Shown here: positions 30,360-39,380 of the stretch, one piece after another | How positions within the stretch are numbered: the stretch's first letter is position 1 | Layout of the letters: each line of letters opens with the position of its first letter | Source: Nageia nagi | Taxonomy: Eukaryota > Pinophyta | Direction: 5' to 3' | Assembly (NCBI GenBank): GCA_050084985.1 | Contig: JBITNC010000001.1 | Location: 3,968,001-4,032,000, forward strand | Length of the DNA stretch: 64,000 nucleotides | Notes under the pieces: generated by a model | The model's database searches: none | What the model was told of the DNA's origin: nothing | The model's input: only the letters and a program-made list of their open reading frames with translations | Translations under genes and position numbers: made by a program

Positions 30360-32340
30360 TTGAAAAAGTGGAGAAAACATGGGAAAGAAGGCAAAACCAG
30401 CACCTACCTTTTGGAGGTTGATAACTTGCCTTTTTGGCAAATTTGCAAGAGGCAAAGATGCTCATATTTGAATTTGCCACCCTACCTCACTTTCCAATTT
30501 CTATTTTGAGACTTTTTTTGAAAAATTTGGAAAAGTTTGGAGCTCTCCCATTGGTTGATCCAAATTTTGTCATTTTGAGGGAATAGATCCACTTTTTTCA
30601 AAAAACTTAGAACTTGATAAAGATGCAAAATTGGATTTTCCATGCATCTAGGATCAAAAAATGTGATTTTTCAGCAAATTAGAGGGCTGGAAGGCTAGGC
30701 GCAGGTTTTGAGGGGTTTAGGCAAGTTTTGAAATTTCAAAAAATGGGGGATAACTTGCAAAACCAGCGCCTACCTTTTTGGGGGCCAAAACTTGTTTTTT
30801 TTGGAACATTGCAAGAGGCAATGTTGATCTTCATTGAATTTGGCACCCTACCTCACTTTTCTTTTTTGATTTTGAAATTTTTTTGAAAAATATGGAAATT
30901 TTTGAAGCTCTCCCATTGGCTGATCCAAATTTTGGGATTTTGAGGGAGTAGATCCACTTTTTTCAAAAAACTCAGATCTTGAATGTTGTGCAAAGTTGGA
31001 TTTCCCATGCATCTAATATCAAAATTTTCAATTTTTGAGCAAAAAAGGAGGGTGGAATGCTAGATGCTGGTTTTGAGTGTCTTGGCATGTTTTTGGAAAG
31101 TTAGAAAATGGGGGAAACATGCCAAAACTGCCGCCTAGGTTTTTGGGTGACAAAAATTGATTTTTTTGCAATTTTTCAAGAGGCAAAGTTGATCTCCTTT
31201 GGATTTGACACCCTACCTCATTCTCATTTTTTTTGACTTTGCAACTTTGGAAAATTTTAAAAAATTTGGAGCTCTCCCATTGGCTGATCCAAATTTTGGG
31301 ATTTTGAGGGAGTAGATCCACTTTTTTCAAAAAACTCAGATCTTGAATGTTGTACAAAATTGGATTTCCCATGCATCTAGGATCAAAATTTTCAATTTAT
31401 GAGTAAAAAAGGAGGGTGGAATGCTAGGCGCTGGTTTTGAGGATCTTGGCATGTTTTTGGAAAGTTAGAAAATGGGGAAACATACCAAAACTGCCTCCTA
31501 GGTTTTTGGGTGACAAAAATTGATTTTTTTGCAATTTTTCAAGAGACAATGTTAGTCTCCTTGGAATTTGCTACCCTATCCCACTTTCATTTTTTTATTT
31601 GGCCAACTTTGGAAATTTTTTGGAAAATTTGGAGCTCTCGTATTAGTCAATTTAATTTTGATGATTTGAGGAGGTAGATCTCATTTTTTTGAAAAACTCA
31701 AATCATCAATCTTGTGTAGAATCCCATTCTATACCCCATGAAGGTCAAAATTTTCAATTTTTTTCAAATTTGGAGCACAAGAAGGGTAGGCGCAGGTTTT
31801 GAGGCATTTAGGCCATTTTTCAATTTTTGGGTTTTGAGGGAAACAAGGCAAAACCAGCGCCTAGCTCTAGGAGGGGTATTTTTTGGTCAATTTAGAAAAT
31901 TCCAAAAGGAAAGGTGCTTAATTTTCTATTTGCCACCCTACCTCATCTTTGGATTTTCATTTTTGCAATTTTGAAATTTTCAAAATTTTAGAGCATTCCT
32001 ATTGGCTGTCCTTTTACTCATTTTCCTGTTTTTTATTTACTTTTCGTGGAGCAAAACTCGTCGAAATCGCAAACTTAAAAGACCAATTTGATGTAGAATC
32101 GTGTTCCCCACGAACTTGAACTCAAAAATCGCCATTTTGGATCAATCTGGGCCTCCCAAAAGGTAGGCGCAGGTTTTGAAGAGAATAGGCCATTTTTCGA
32201 AATTTGATTAAGTGAAGGAAAACTTGGAAAACTTCCCCCTAACTTGTCGGGGCTCAAAAGTCGAGTTTTTTGACATTTCCAAGAGCAAAGTGACCTTGAT
32301 TTGTCATTTGGGATCACACCTCTCTCTCGGATTTTCATTC
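30360..32340 (-). repeat. ~362-bp tandem array with long dyads in E1
   Basis: The landmark AGCTCTCCCATTGG recurs near 30541, 30904, 31271, 31632 and 31992 (spacing about 360-367), giving a little over five units. Each unit carries TAGGCGCAGGTTTT on the left and AAAACCAGCGCCTA about 60-90 bp to the right (best at 30695/30759 and 31787/31850). These arms pair over 13 bases with one mismatch. Confidence 0.8.
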
Positions 32341-32499
32341 TGAGCACTTTAAAAAAAAACTCACTTTTTTGGGGTCAACTTGAAGCTTTTCGCACTTCAA
32401 AACACTCACTTTTTTATTTTACTCCCCAAGGGTGTTCAACTTACTGTTTGACTCATTCTAGGACATACTTGATCCTTTCCAGTCTTTTATAGGCCCAAA

Positions 32500-33250
32500 C
32501 TGATGCATTTTCGCCATTTCTGGGCTCTAAGTATGAATTTTGACCATTTTTGGCTTTTTTGGACATTTCTGAGCTTGAACGGTAAAAAATGATCATTTCA
32601 GGCATTTTGAGCTCAAAACTTACATTTCCGACATTTTGGGCTCAAAACTTACATTTCCGGTGTTTCCGAGCATATCCAAGCATTTTGAACTCAACTTGAC
32701 AATTTTGGTCATTTTCGAGCTTTTCGGGCCTAAATTGTGCAAAACCACATATTTTCACTATACTGATCACTTTTGGGCTCAAAAATTGACCAAAACATGC
32801 TTTTCCATGCTACTGACCATTTTCTGGCTCTCTAAGCTCAAAATTGACAAAAATGCGCCTTTTGACTGTAAATGCTCTTTTTGGGTTCAATTTGTGCAAA
32901 AACGTGCATTTTCATGCTACTGACCATTTTCTAGCTCTTTGAGCTCAAAAGTGATGAAAACACAGTTTTGTACCATATTTGCCCTTTTTCCAGTTTTCAG
33001 GGGTCAAAATTGACAAAAACATTCATTTTTGTCATCCTTACTGTTGTAACTGGACTTGGATTCAAACTTGACAAAAAACGTTCATTCTGTCATCTGGGCA
33101 CTGTTATGTTCAAATTCTGCAAAAACATGCCTTTCTGTTGCGCTTGGTACCTGTGAACTGATTCTGTGCAAAAACGCTCCTTTTTCGTCAACATGGCTCT
33201 TCTGGATTGAAATACTGTCAAAATGCATCTTTTTCACCTTGTTGGCCAAT
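32500..33250 (-). repeat. ~75-bp degenerate tandem array in E1
   Basis: Units contain variants of TTTTGGGCTCAAAAATTGACCAAAACATGC on the plus strand, with TTGAGCTCAAA dyads. A matching array lies in E2 at about 56060-56580. Short open frames here are by-products of the repeat. Confidence 0.7.
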
Positions 33251-33522
33251 CGCTTAAAAGTCCACTATCTGGTTGCTGTCATGATCCGTGACTCCATTCT
33301 ACTAGAAGTTGCTTGAGATCGGGCCCTGACTTGGCCATTGGCTAAGTTGAACTCTCTACATGACTCTGGGGCATGTCTCCTTGGTGTTCAATCATCTAGG
33401 CCTTAGGATATTTGCACTGGCTGTAGTTTGATCAAGCCCGGGCAATGGTGCTCATTGCCTTAGTAAGAAAAAATTGGGTCCCCAAAATGCTGCATCTTGG
33501 GGTGTGTTGTACGGGGACAACA

Positions 33523-34526
33523 GAGGGGAGCCTTTTTCTTTCTCAAAAGAGCATCTATGCGTGCAATTTCCCCTTTATCATGTACATTTCTATATTTCTC
33601 CTCATTTCCCAAAGGCTTGTGTGGAAACACAATGGGCCTATGGAAAGCTATCTCATAGAAATGTGCTATTATTCCCTTAGGATCATTGCTCTTAGTAGCA
33701 GCTTCCCTGAAGAAGTTGTATGTTGTAGCTTTTCCCTCACATGTGTTGCCTCCACCCACGTCTGGCACACAGATTTGGATATAGAAATAGGTAAGTTTAT
33801 AGTGGCATTCTTCTTCCAGACCTTCTCCATCAGGAACAAGAGTTGCCTGGCAAACTCCATGAGAATCATCCTATCACTGGCATATCTCGGCAGGAGTAGG
33901 GGTTTCTCTTGTGAGCCATAGAACCTGATGTATGTAAAATCAATGTCCTGCAGAAAGAAATCTGCATGTACATTGATGGCTTGACCAGTTGCATCAAAAA
34001 TCCTCTTCACAACACCCCTTGGGGCGTGACTATCGCTGGTATCGTCGGGCACCAGCATAGACATTATGCTTCGCAAGCGTGGTATGACCAACGGCACGAC
34101 CTACATGTCTAGCCAACTCCGCCTTACCGTCAAATCCATAGTTGCATGCTACTCGAGGTCTCATACCTCTAGGGCTTGATCCGGCCCCTTGGAGCACCGT
34201 ATTGTCATAGTTACCAGAGAGCCTGGCACACACCACCCAACCAACGGCCTTCTAACGGGTTTCACCCCTAAGGTCCCCCTGAGCTTTATTCACCCTATCA
34301 CCCCGATTAGTACAACCATAGGAACGAACTCACTTCCATGCTCGCCATGGTTCCTCTAACACGATGATCCGGGTTCGGAATGGCTCCCCGTGTGCTAGAG
34401 GTTACGCTCTATGCACACTCACCACCTCAGGAGAGGCGACCCTCTCACATTCTCCCCTTTGATATCTTTGTAGATATCATATTCCCAGTAATCGGTCCTC
34501 TTATAGAAGTACTGGTCAAAAGAGGG
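33523..34526 (-). pseudogene. Repeated ORF, copy 1, middle part
   Basis: Read from 34526 down, it starts abruptly (FDQYFYKRTDYWEYDIYKD). It is then broken by a GC-rich insertion (about 34019-34441) and continues with GQAINVHADFFLQDIDFTYIRFYGS, PLLLPRYASDRMILMEFARQLLF and ATINLPISISKSVCQTWVEATHV. These match copies 2 and 3 in order. The N-terminal third is missing: at about 34526 the sequence passes straight into LTR-like DNA that resembles 53865-53900. Confidence 0.7.
34019..34441. other. GC-rich ~420-bp insertion inside copy 1, origin unknown
   Basis: By alignment with copies 2 and 3, this block separates KRIFDATGQAINVHAD from YDIYKDIKGE of the repeated protein. It is clearly richer in G+C than its surroundings. 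It contains an inverted repeat (CCTCTAACACG ... CGTGTGCTAGAGG, about 34344-34403). It is open on the minus strand for 69 codons (34236-34030: GSSPRGMRPRVACNYGF). I do not recognise it. It could be a small non-autonomous transposon or a captured host fragment; a TSD is not clear. Confidence 0.5.
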
Positions 34527-35147
34527 CCAAAAACAAGGGCGCATGTTTCTTGAAGGGTGCAAAAGGACGTGATGAAAATGATGCGACTAGGTCCTTAAGC
34601 ACTTAGCCAAATTCCAGACTAGATTTGAAGTTTAACTCCTAGTCTCACCCTTTTGGAGGGGTGCTAAAAGCATGCGCCTCAATCCTTACGCTTGATTCCT
34701 GGCATGCTTTCGAAGGCCTGAGATCTCAAGAAAACTTCAAAAAAATGCAAGTTTGTCCTTGGCCACATGTTGAGGAAGGAGTTCTTTCTCTTCTCTACTC
34801 CCACGCTCTGCCCCAGATAGGTTTGCAAATTGAAACAAAGGGGCTGACTTCCCTTTTATAGCCCTCAGGATGGGATAGGTGTCGCCATGGGATAGGCGTG
34901 GAAGGAGGTCCAGTGCATGGGTTCCCACTTGTCAACGACGAAGTCCAACACTTAGCCAATTTTCTTTTCCTTATTCTGGTTGCATGGTTCTGGACGAGTG
35001 CAAAAGGACCCCTCCAAAACCTTGCGACAAGCCTTGATGCCCAAGAAAACGACTAAGTATCCTCTACCTTGGTCGCATCCTTTTAGACGAGTGCAAAAGG
35101 ACTCCACAAAAAGATTGCTACAGCCTTAAAGCTCAGAAAAAATGCTT
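34527..35147 (-). repeat. LTR-like remnant with dyad units and a promoter block
   Basis: It resembles 53865-54400 and 59700-60430. Two dyad units lie at 34979-35030 (GGTTGCATGG...TTGCGAC) and 35071-35126. A conserved block at 34800-34980 contains TATAAAAGGG (minus, 34860-34851) and also occurs at 54180-54330 and 60280-60430. Confidence 0.6.
34851..34860 (-). promoter_or_regulatory. TATA box in LTR-like remnant
   Basis: TATAAAAGGG on the minus strand, identical to the box at 60295-60304 and one change from 54213-54221. Confidence 0.5.
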
Positions 35148-35320
35148 AGTATGAAATCTACTAACTCATGTTTTCAAACCATAGATTTCATGTCTTGCAA
35201 ATCAGTATATATGAAATCTGCTAACTCATGCTTTCCAACTTTAGATTTCATGTATTGCAAATAGGCATATATGAAATCTACTAACTCATGTTTTCCAAAT
35301 TTAGCTCTGATGCAAATTGA
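35148..35320 (-). repeat. Three ~62-bp tandem units, each a hairpin
   Basis: Units start near 35149, 35209 and 35269. The first two contain ATGAAATCTA...TAGATTTCAT (10-bp stem; the second has one mismatch). The third has lost the right arm. On the minus strand the right edge reads CATCAGAGCTAAA, which resembles a Met primer site, but I do not rely on it. Confidence 0.65.
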
Positions 35321-36131
35321 TCATAGACTGAAAGTGCAAGGGATGCAGTAGCTTTTCCTCCCTTCTCCATGTCCACCAATGAGTAGCACAAAAGCCCCAA
35401 ACATGTGTCAAAGTTTGGCAAGAAGATTGCCCACATTGGTTGTTTATTCTCCCCTCCAACAATGCAAGGAGTCCCATCCAACAAGTCTCCCACTGAGCTC
35501 TAACGGCTGCCAACAAATCATTCTCCACAATGCTCATAGAAGCCCACACAATGCCTCCCTCTTTACCACATTGTATTGCGGTCTTGCTCCCCGTAGTGCA
35601 ACCCATGAGGAATGAAAGAAAGCTTCCAAAGCTTGGCCAATGAATTTCCAAACAGTCCCTCTTGCAACAACAGCCAAGACAGCGGCCAACGACAACCAAG
35701 ACAACGACCAACGAACTTGCTCTATCCTTGGCGGCTTCAGGTTTGTGATGAGAACTTCTCCAAATGATCTTGAAGAAGATCATTAATGCCCTTTTTGCAG
35801 CAGCTGGTAGGACATGATTATGTGTTCTGCTTGGAGCATTAACATCCTCCAATGTCACCCAAACACCCTTCATTTCTCCAGCCATCAATACAATCCTCCG
35901 CACATGCATACCAGTGTCCAAACCATCATCTAATGATGTAGAGGTAGCAGGTATTTCAACAGCAATCCTCAAAGTATCCATGAGATGGACTAGAGCCTTA
36001 ACGTCCTTCAATGCAAGGGAAGTTTCCTCCAAACTTGTGTCCATAGCCCAACCACATGCAGGCCTTGAAAGTGCTATCATCTCCAAACTCAAAATGAAGT
36101 CAAAAGTCAATGAATCAAAATTATCATGCAA
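35301..36131 (-). CDS. Unknown 276-codon ORF downstream of a gag-protease gene
   Basis: I do not recognise this protein. It begins (MHDNFDSLTFDFILSLEMIAL) about 160 bp after the protease remnant and occupies the place where RT would be. It is Cys-, Trp- and Leu-rich, with two hydrophobic stretches (SSLVVVLVVVGRCLGCCC and WPSFGSFLSFLMGC). No retroviral motif is visible. It may be a captured host fragment, or a chance frame, since the opposite strand is also fairly open. Confidence 0.35.
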   Translation of the reverse strand: MHDNFDSLTFDFILSLEMIALSRPACGWAMDTSLEETSLALKDVKALVHLMDTLRIAVEIPATSTSLDDGLDTGMHVRRIVLMAGEMKGVWVTLEDVNAPSRTHNHVLPAAAKRALMIFFKIIWRSSHHKPEAAKDRASSLVVVLVVVGRCLGCCCKRDCLEIHWPSFGSFLSFLMGCTTGSKTAIQCGKEGGIVWASMSIVENDLLAAVRAQWETCWMGLLALLEGRINNQCGQSSCQTLTHVWGFCATHWWTWRREEKLLHPLHFQSMINLHQS

Positions 36132-36289
36132 AACATACCTTTTGAAAATCGGGCGATCATCTTCCTAGCCTAAGGATTGGTGACTCAAGAGTACAGAAGT
36201 GCTCTTAAGACCCTTAGAAGCCAAACGTTCCACATCCACCCTTGAAGGGCTCTCCTCTCCTCCTATGTCCCTCTTGCCTGGTCGTCCAT

Positions 36290-37860
36290 CTTTTCATACC
36301 ATCTCCAAATGACTAGATGAAGCTTGGGGAAAACAATCCTTGGTGCCTTGCAATGTATACTTCTTCCCATCTACTTCAAATTTCATCACCAACTTCTGAT
36401 AATTTGAGCGAATGTCTTCCAAGTTGTACAACCTTTGGACTTCCAAAAGCAAATGTGGAATGCCATCCAAGGGGTAAATGTAGAAATCTTCCCAAGCCAT
36501 ATAGTCCTGGACCCTTATGCCAAACTTCTCCACTATCCTATCAACCAACGTGAGTTTCCCATTGGCATTGGTGACATAGAATCCTTCAAACTCCTTGGTC
36601 TTTGAGTCCTTTCTTGTGCACAAATTCTTCATCAATGAAGTTGTGTGTGGCTCCTGGATCTATCAACAACATCACCTCTTGGTTTGCAACCATCCTCTTA
36701 ACCTTGAGCGTGAAGTATTTGGGTATTCCAAGTTCAGTTCTCCCAAGTCCAGCTCTAAATCTGAATCATCATGCTCTGAAATCACCTCGATGTAGTGGAC
36801 TTGTCCCTTGCTCAAGCACATATGGCCACGCTCCCAAGGTTGCTTGCAACTGAATCATGTTCCTCTTCATTAATTCTTTCCTCGTCTCCTGGCTCGTCTT
36901 GCTCTCTTCCGGAGGTTGGCTTCTTTTGATGGTTTGAGGTCTCATCTCCAACGCCCCTCTCCCAGACGTCCCCATACAGGGTGGAATAGCGGGCTTGATC
37001 CTCATCATGCCAGGTTCCAAATCCAACACCCTCTTGATGGCATCTTGAGCTACATTGGGGAGAAAGCCTTAACCAACCCCTCAATGGTTTCGCTAATCCC
37101 TCCATGAAGAGGAAGGTAATCCTCTTCTCCGAAATGCTAGGAACCATCACAGTGATTTGTTGGAAATCCGCCACATACTTTTGCACTAACCGCCTTTGCT
37201 TTACTGCTGTCAAATCTTGGAAATAATCATCCTCATCTTTTTGGTTGAAGCGATCTATCTTCCTTTTGTTGAACACATCAAATGAAGTGATAGCCCCATG
37301 ACCCTGCGTAGTCATGCCATGCTGCCACCAGTCATATGCTAGGCCATCCAAGTGTAGTGTTACAAATCGTATGGCATTGTCCATCATGGGACTAAGCGTG
37401 AAGTATGTCTACAGCTTTTATAGCCTTTCCCTTGGAGTCATCTTGTTGCTTCTATCGAACAAGGGCACTTGCATTTTGCGCAACCTTTGTTGCAAATCTC
37501 TCCTATTCTTTCATGGTCTGTTATGAGAATGACTCTCGTTGGCCCTCTTGCCTAAAAATTCTAGATACATGCAAAAGGTCACATGCTCTTGAATTTTGGT
37601 GAATTTGTAGAGTAATGCCGATACAATTGATTGAGCTCAAGTGGTGAAATCAAGCTCATATTACTCTCTTGCCTTTGCATAAACATGGGCTTGTTGGGAT
37701 GTGGTAGAGGTGGAGGTGTTGCGACCTTCTTTGGAACGTCCCTCTCAAAAAATCTCTCCATCAACGGTTCTCTGGCAAGTGGATCTCTGGTAGACCCCAT
37801 CCTGAATAGTGAGTATCTCCCATCTTCCACCATTATGGAAAACCTAGCTCTCTGAAACAC
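36290..37860 (-). pseudogene. gag: Ty3/gypsy gag-protease, minus strand
   Basis: Read from 37860: an N-terminal region (MVEDGRYSLFRMGSTRD); a Retrotrans_gag-like core at 37387-37080 (LHLDGLAYDWWQHG, DRFNQKDEDDYFQDL, ISEKRITFLFMEGLAKPLRGW); a degenerate knuckle near 36850-36790 (CKQPWERGHMCLSKGQVHYIE); and a protease with IDPGATHNFID (Asp-Pro-Gly instead of Asp-Ser-Gly) near 36650, followed by LTLVDRIVEKFGIRV. It is a relative of element A's gag-protease (similar KGQxHYIE and NANGxLTLVD strings). As there, no RT follows. Frameshifts fall near 37390-37580 and 36810. Confidence 0.8.
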
Positions 37861-37869
37861 TGGATCTCA

Positions 37870-38985
37870 ATATGAAGAAACAATAGAGCAAGATACAAAC
37901 AATATGACCCAAGAGGGTTGACGTCTGGCTCAAGGGATCAGATATAGGGCACAACACTCTCCAAATGCTATTAGAAGTTGATGTTGCATTGCTAGGGCCT
38001 TCAACCCTCGGATCTAAGATGCAAGACTGGATTTGACTATGGGATTCTGTCCTTAGCCAAGATCTAGTGAAGGCAACATCCCACTAAACGCTTTTGTTGG
38101 TATGTTTTTCTTTCCTTACCAAAACATGCACAAGATGTGGAGGAAACAACCTTACTTGTTTCCGCCTAAAAGGATTGGTTAGCCCAAGCGCTCACATGGA
38201 ATATGGATCCAGGCACAGTGGATAGAGATGCATGCTATTCAATCGTATACAATTGAGACTTACCGTCTAAATTCTTTTCCACAAAAGAGGAAAGATTGCA
38301 AGTGTGAACGAAAGCAAAGAAAGATCACAAATGCAAGGATAAGTAAATAAGAATGTAAAATTAAACATATGAAAATATCACCAATGATGCAACATCTCGA
38401 CAGATCAGTTCGGATTCTTTAAGAAAGATGTATTCACTTATCAAGCCTAGCAGTAAATAGCAAAGCTCAAGTTGCCACTAGATGAGAGCAAGAAGTTCTA
38501 GGGTCTATGATGGAAGACTTGTGGGAAATGAGAATGAAGAGAAATGACCAACATGTGAATACATATATTCTAGTTGAATAGCATAGAGATATGCTATACG
38601 CCACATAATACATTCACTTATGTGCAAACCATGCAATGAACAATTTGGACCACTTCAAAAGATATTCAACTTTCTTCTCTTAAAACTCTTAGTTTTCAAA
38701 GAGAATGCACTTAAGATGTAAAAACCATTCAAATTGGTAAGAAACTCTTACAAGATAAGATGCATGATCCCACAAATGACAAATTTCACAACATTTCTTT
38801 AAAGTACCATTCCAGAAGGAAATCAACTTATAAAGATACTCAGTGGCATGAACATGAGTATTCGTTTCTTTTGATTGCAAAACTCTTAGTATGTAATATT
38901 TCAAAATAAGCTAGAGATGCAACAACAATATGTAAAAAATCCTTTATGCAACGAATCCTCATATTCACAAAATCTCCTTTTAAAT
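37870..38985. other. No gene seen; AT-rich, possibly LTR/leader of the minus-strand gypsy element
   Basis: It lies upstream (minus sense) of the gag gene. I could not identify LTR ends or a primer site. One short inverted repeat, TAGCATA-GAGA-TATGCTA, lies near 38580. Confidence 0.3.
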
Positions 38986-39380
38986 GGTCCGAGTGGGGTA
39001 TAAATAGACCATCAGAAGTGTTGCCCTAAAGGCATCAAATCTGATATTGTGTGCTCACATGCAACACACATATCAATGCAAAATCAGATTGTATCACAAA
39101 TAACAATGCAATTGGCATCCAAAACCGACAAAATATAAATGCCACAACCACAAAATGTCTAATCTATGCAAAATGAAATCAGACATGCTGAAAAAGTTTG
39201 ACATCTAAACCAGCGAGAGCAAAATCTCATCCTTGCACTGGTCAGATCCATAAATGAATTTGACAAATTTGATCCGGCGGGAGCAAATATCATCCTTGCA
39301 CTGGTCAAATAATGTAAAAGAAATCTGAAAGACTGTAACCATATGCATTTAACAACTGAAAAGACAATTAGAGACATAAT
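38986..39380 (-). repeat. Downstream flank shared by copies 2 and 3 of the repeated ORF
   Basis: It matches 49262-49708: the same GGGGTATAAATAG, GAAGTGTTGCCCTAAAGGCA, GCAACACACATATC and a duplicated ~75-bp motif (GAGCAAAATCTCATCCTTGCACTGGTCA). Homology starts abruptly near 38986/49262, marking one edge of the repeated unit. The TATA-like sequence faces the plus strand, opposite to the ORF. Confidence 0.75.

Larger units (their letters stand above)
27862..33522 (-). mobile_element. Giant LTR-like element E1, TSD GAGGG
   Basis: It is inserted in copy 1 of the repeated ORF: GAGGG lies at 27857-27861 and 33523-33527, and removing the insert rejoins the ORF as in copy 3. Read on the minus strand it starts TGTTGTCCCCGTACAACACACCCC at 33522 and ends CTTCCCAACA at 27862. 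E2 (55733-59541) has the same termini in the opposite orientation. Inside, in order, are a ~75-bp tandem array (33250-32500), a ~362-bp tandem array with dyads (32340-30360), TATA boxes and a U5-like region. No coding region, primer site or second LTR is seen, so it is either a 5.7-kb solo LTR or a coding-less element. Confidence 0.75.

Noticed and set aside
33445-33921. 158-codon plus-strand frame
   Set aside because: Crosses the E1 boundary at 33522 and is antisense to copy 1 of the repeated ORF.
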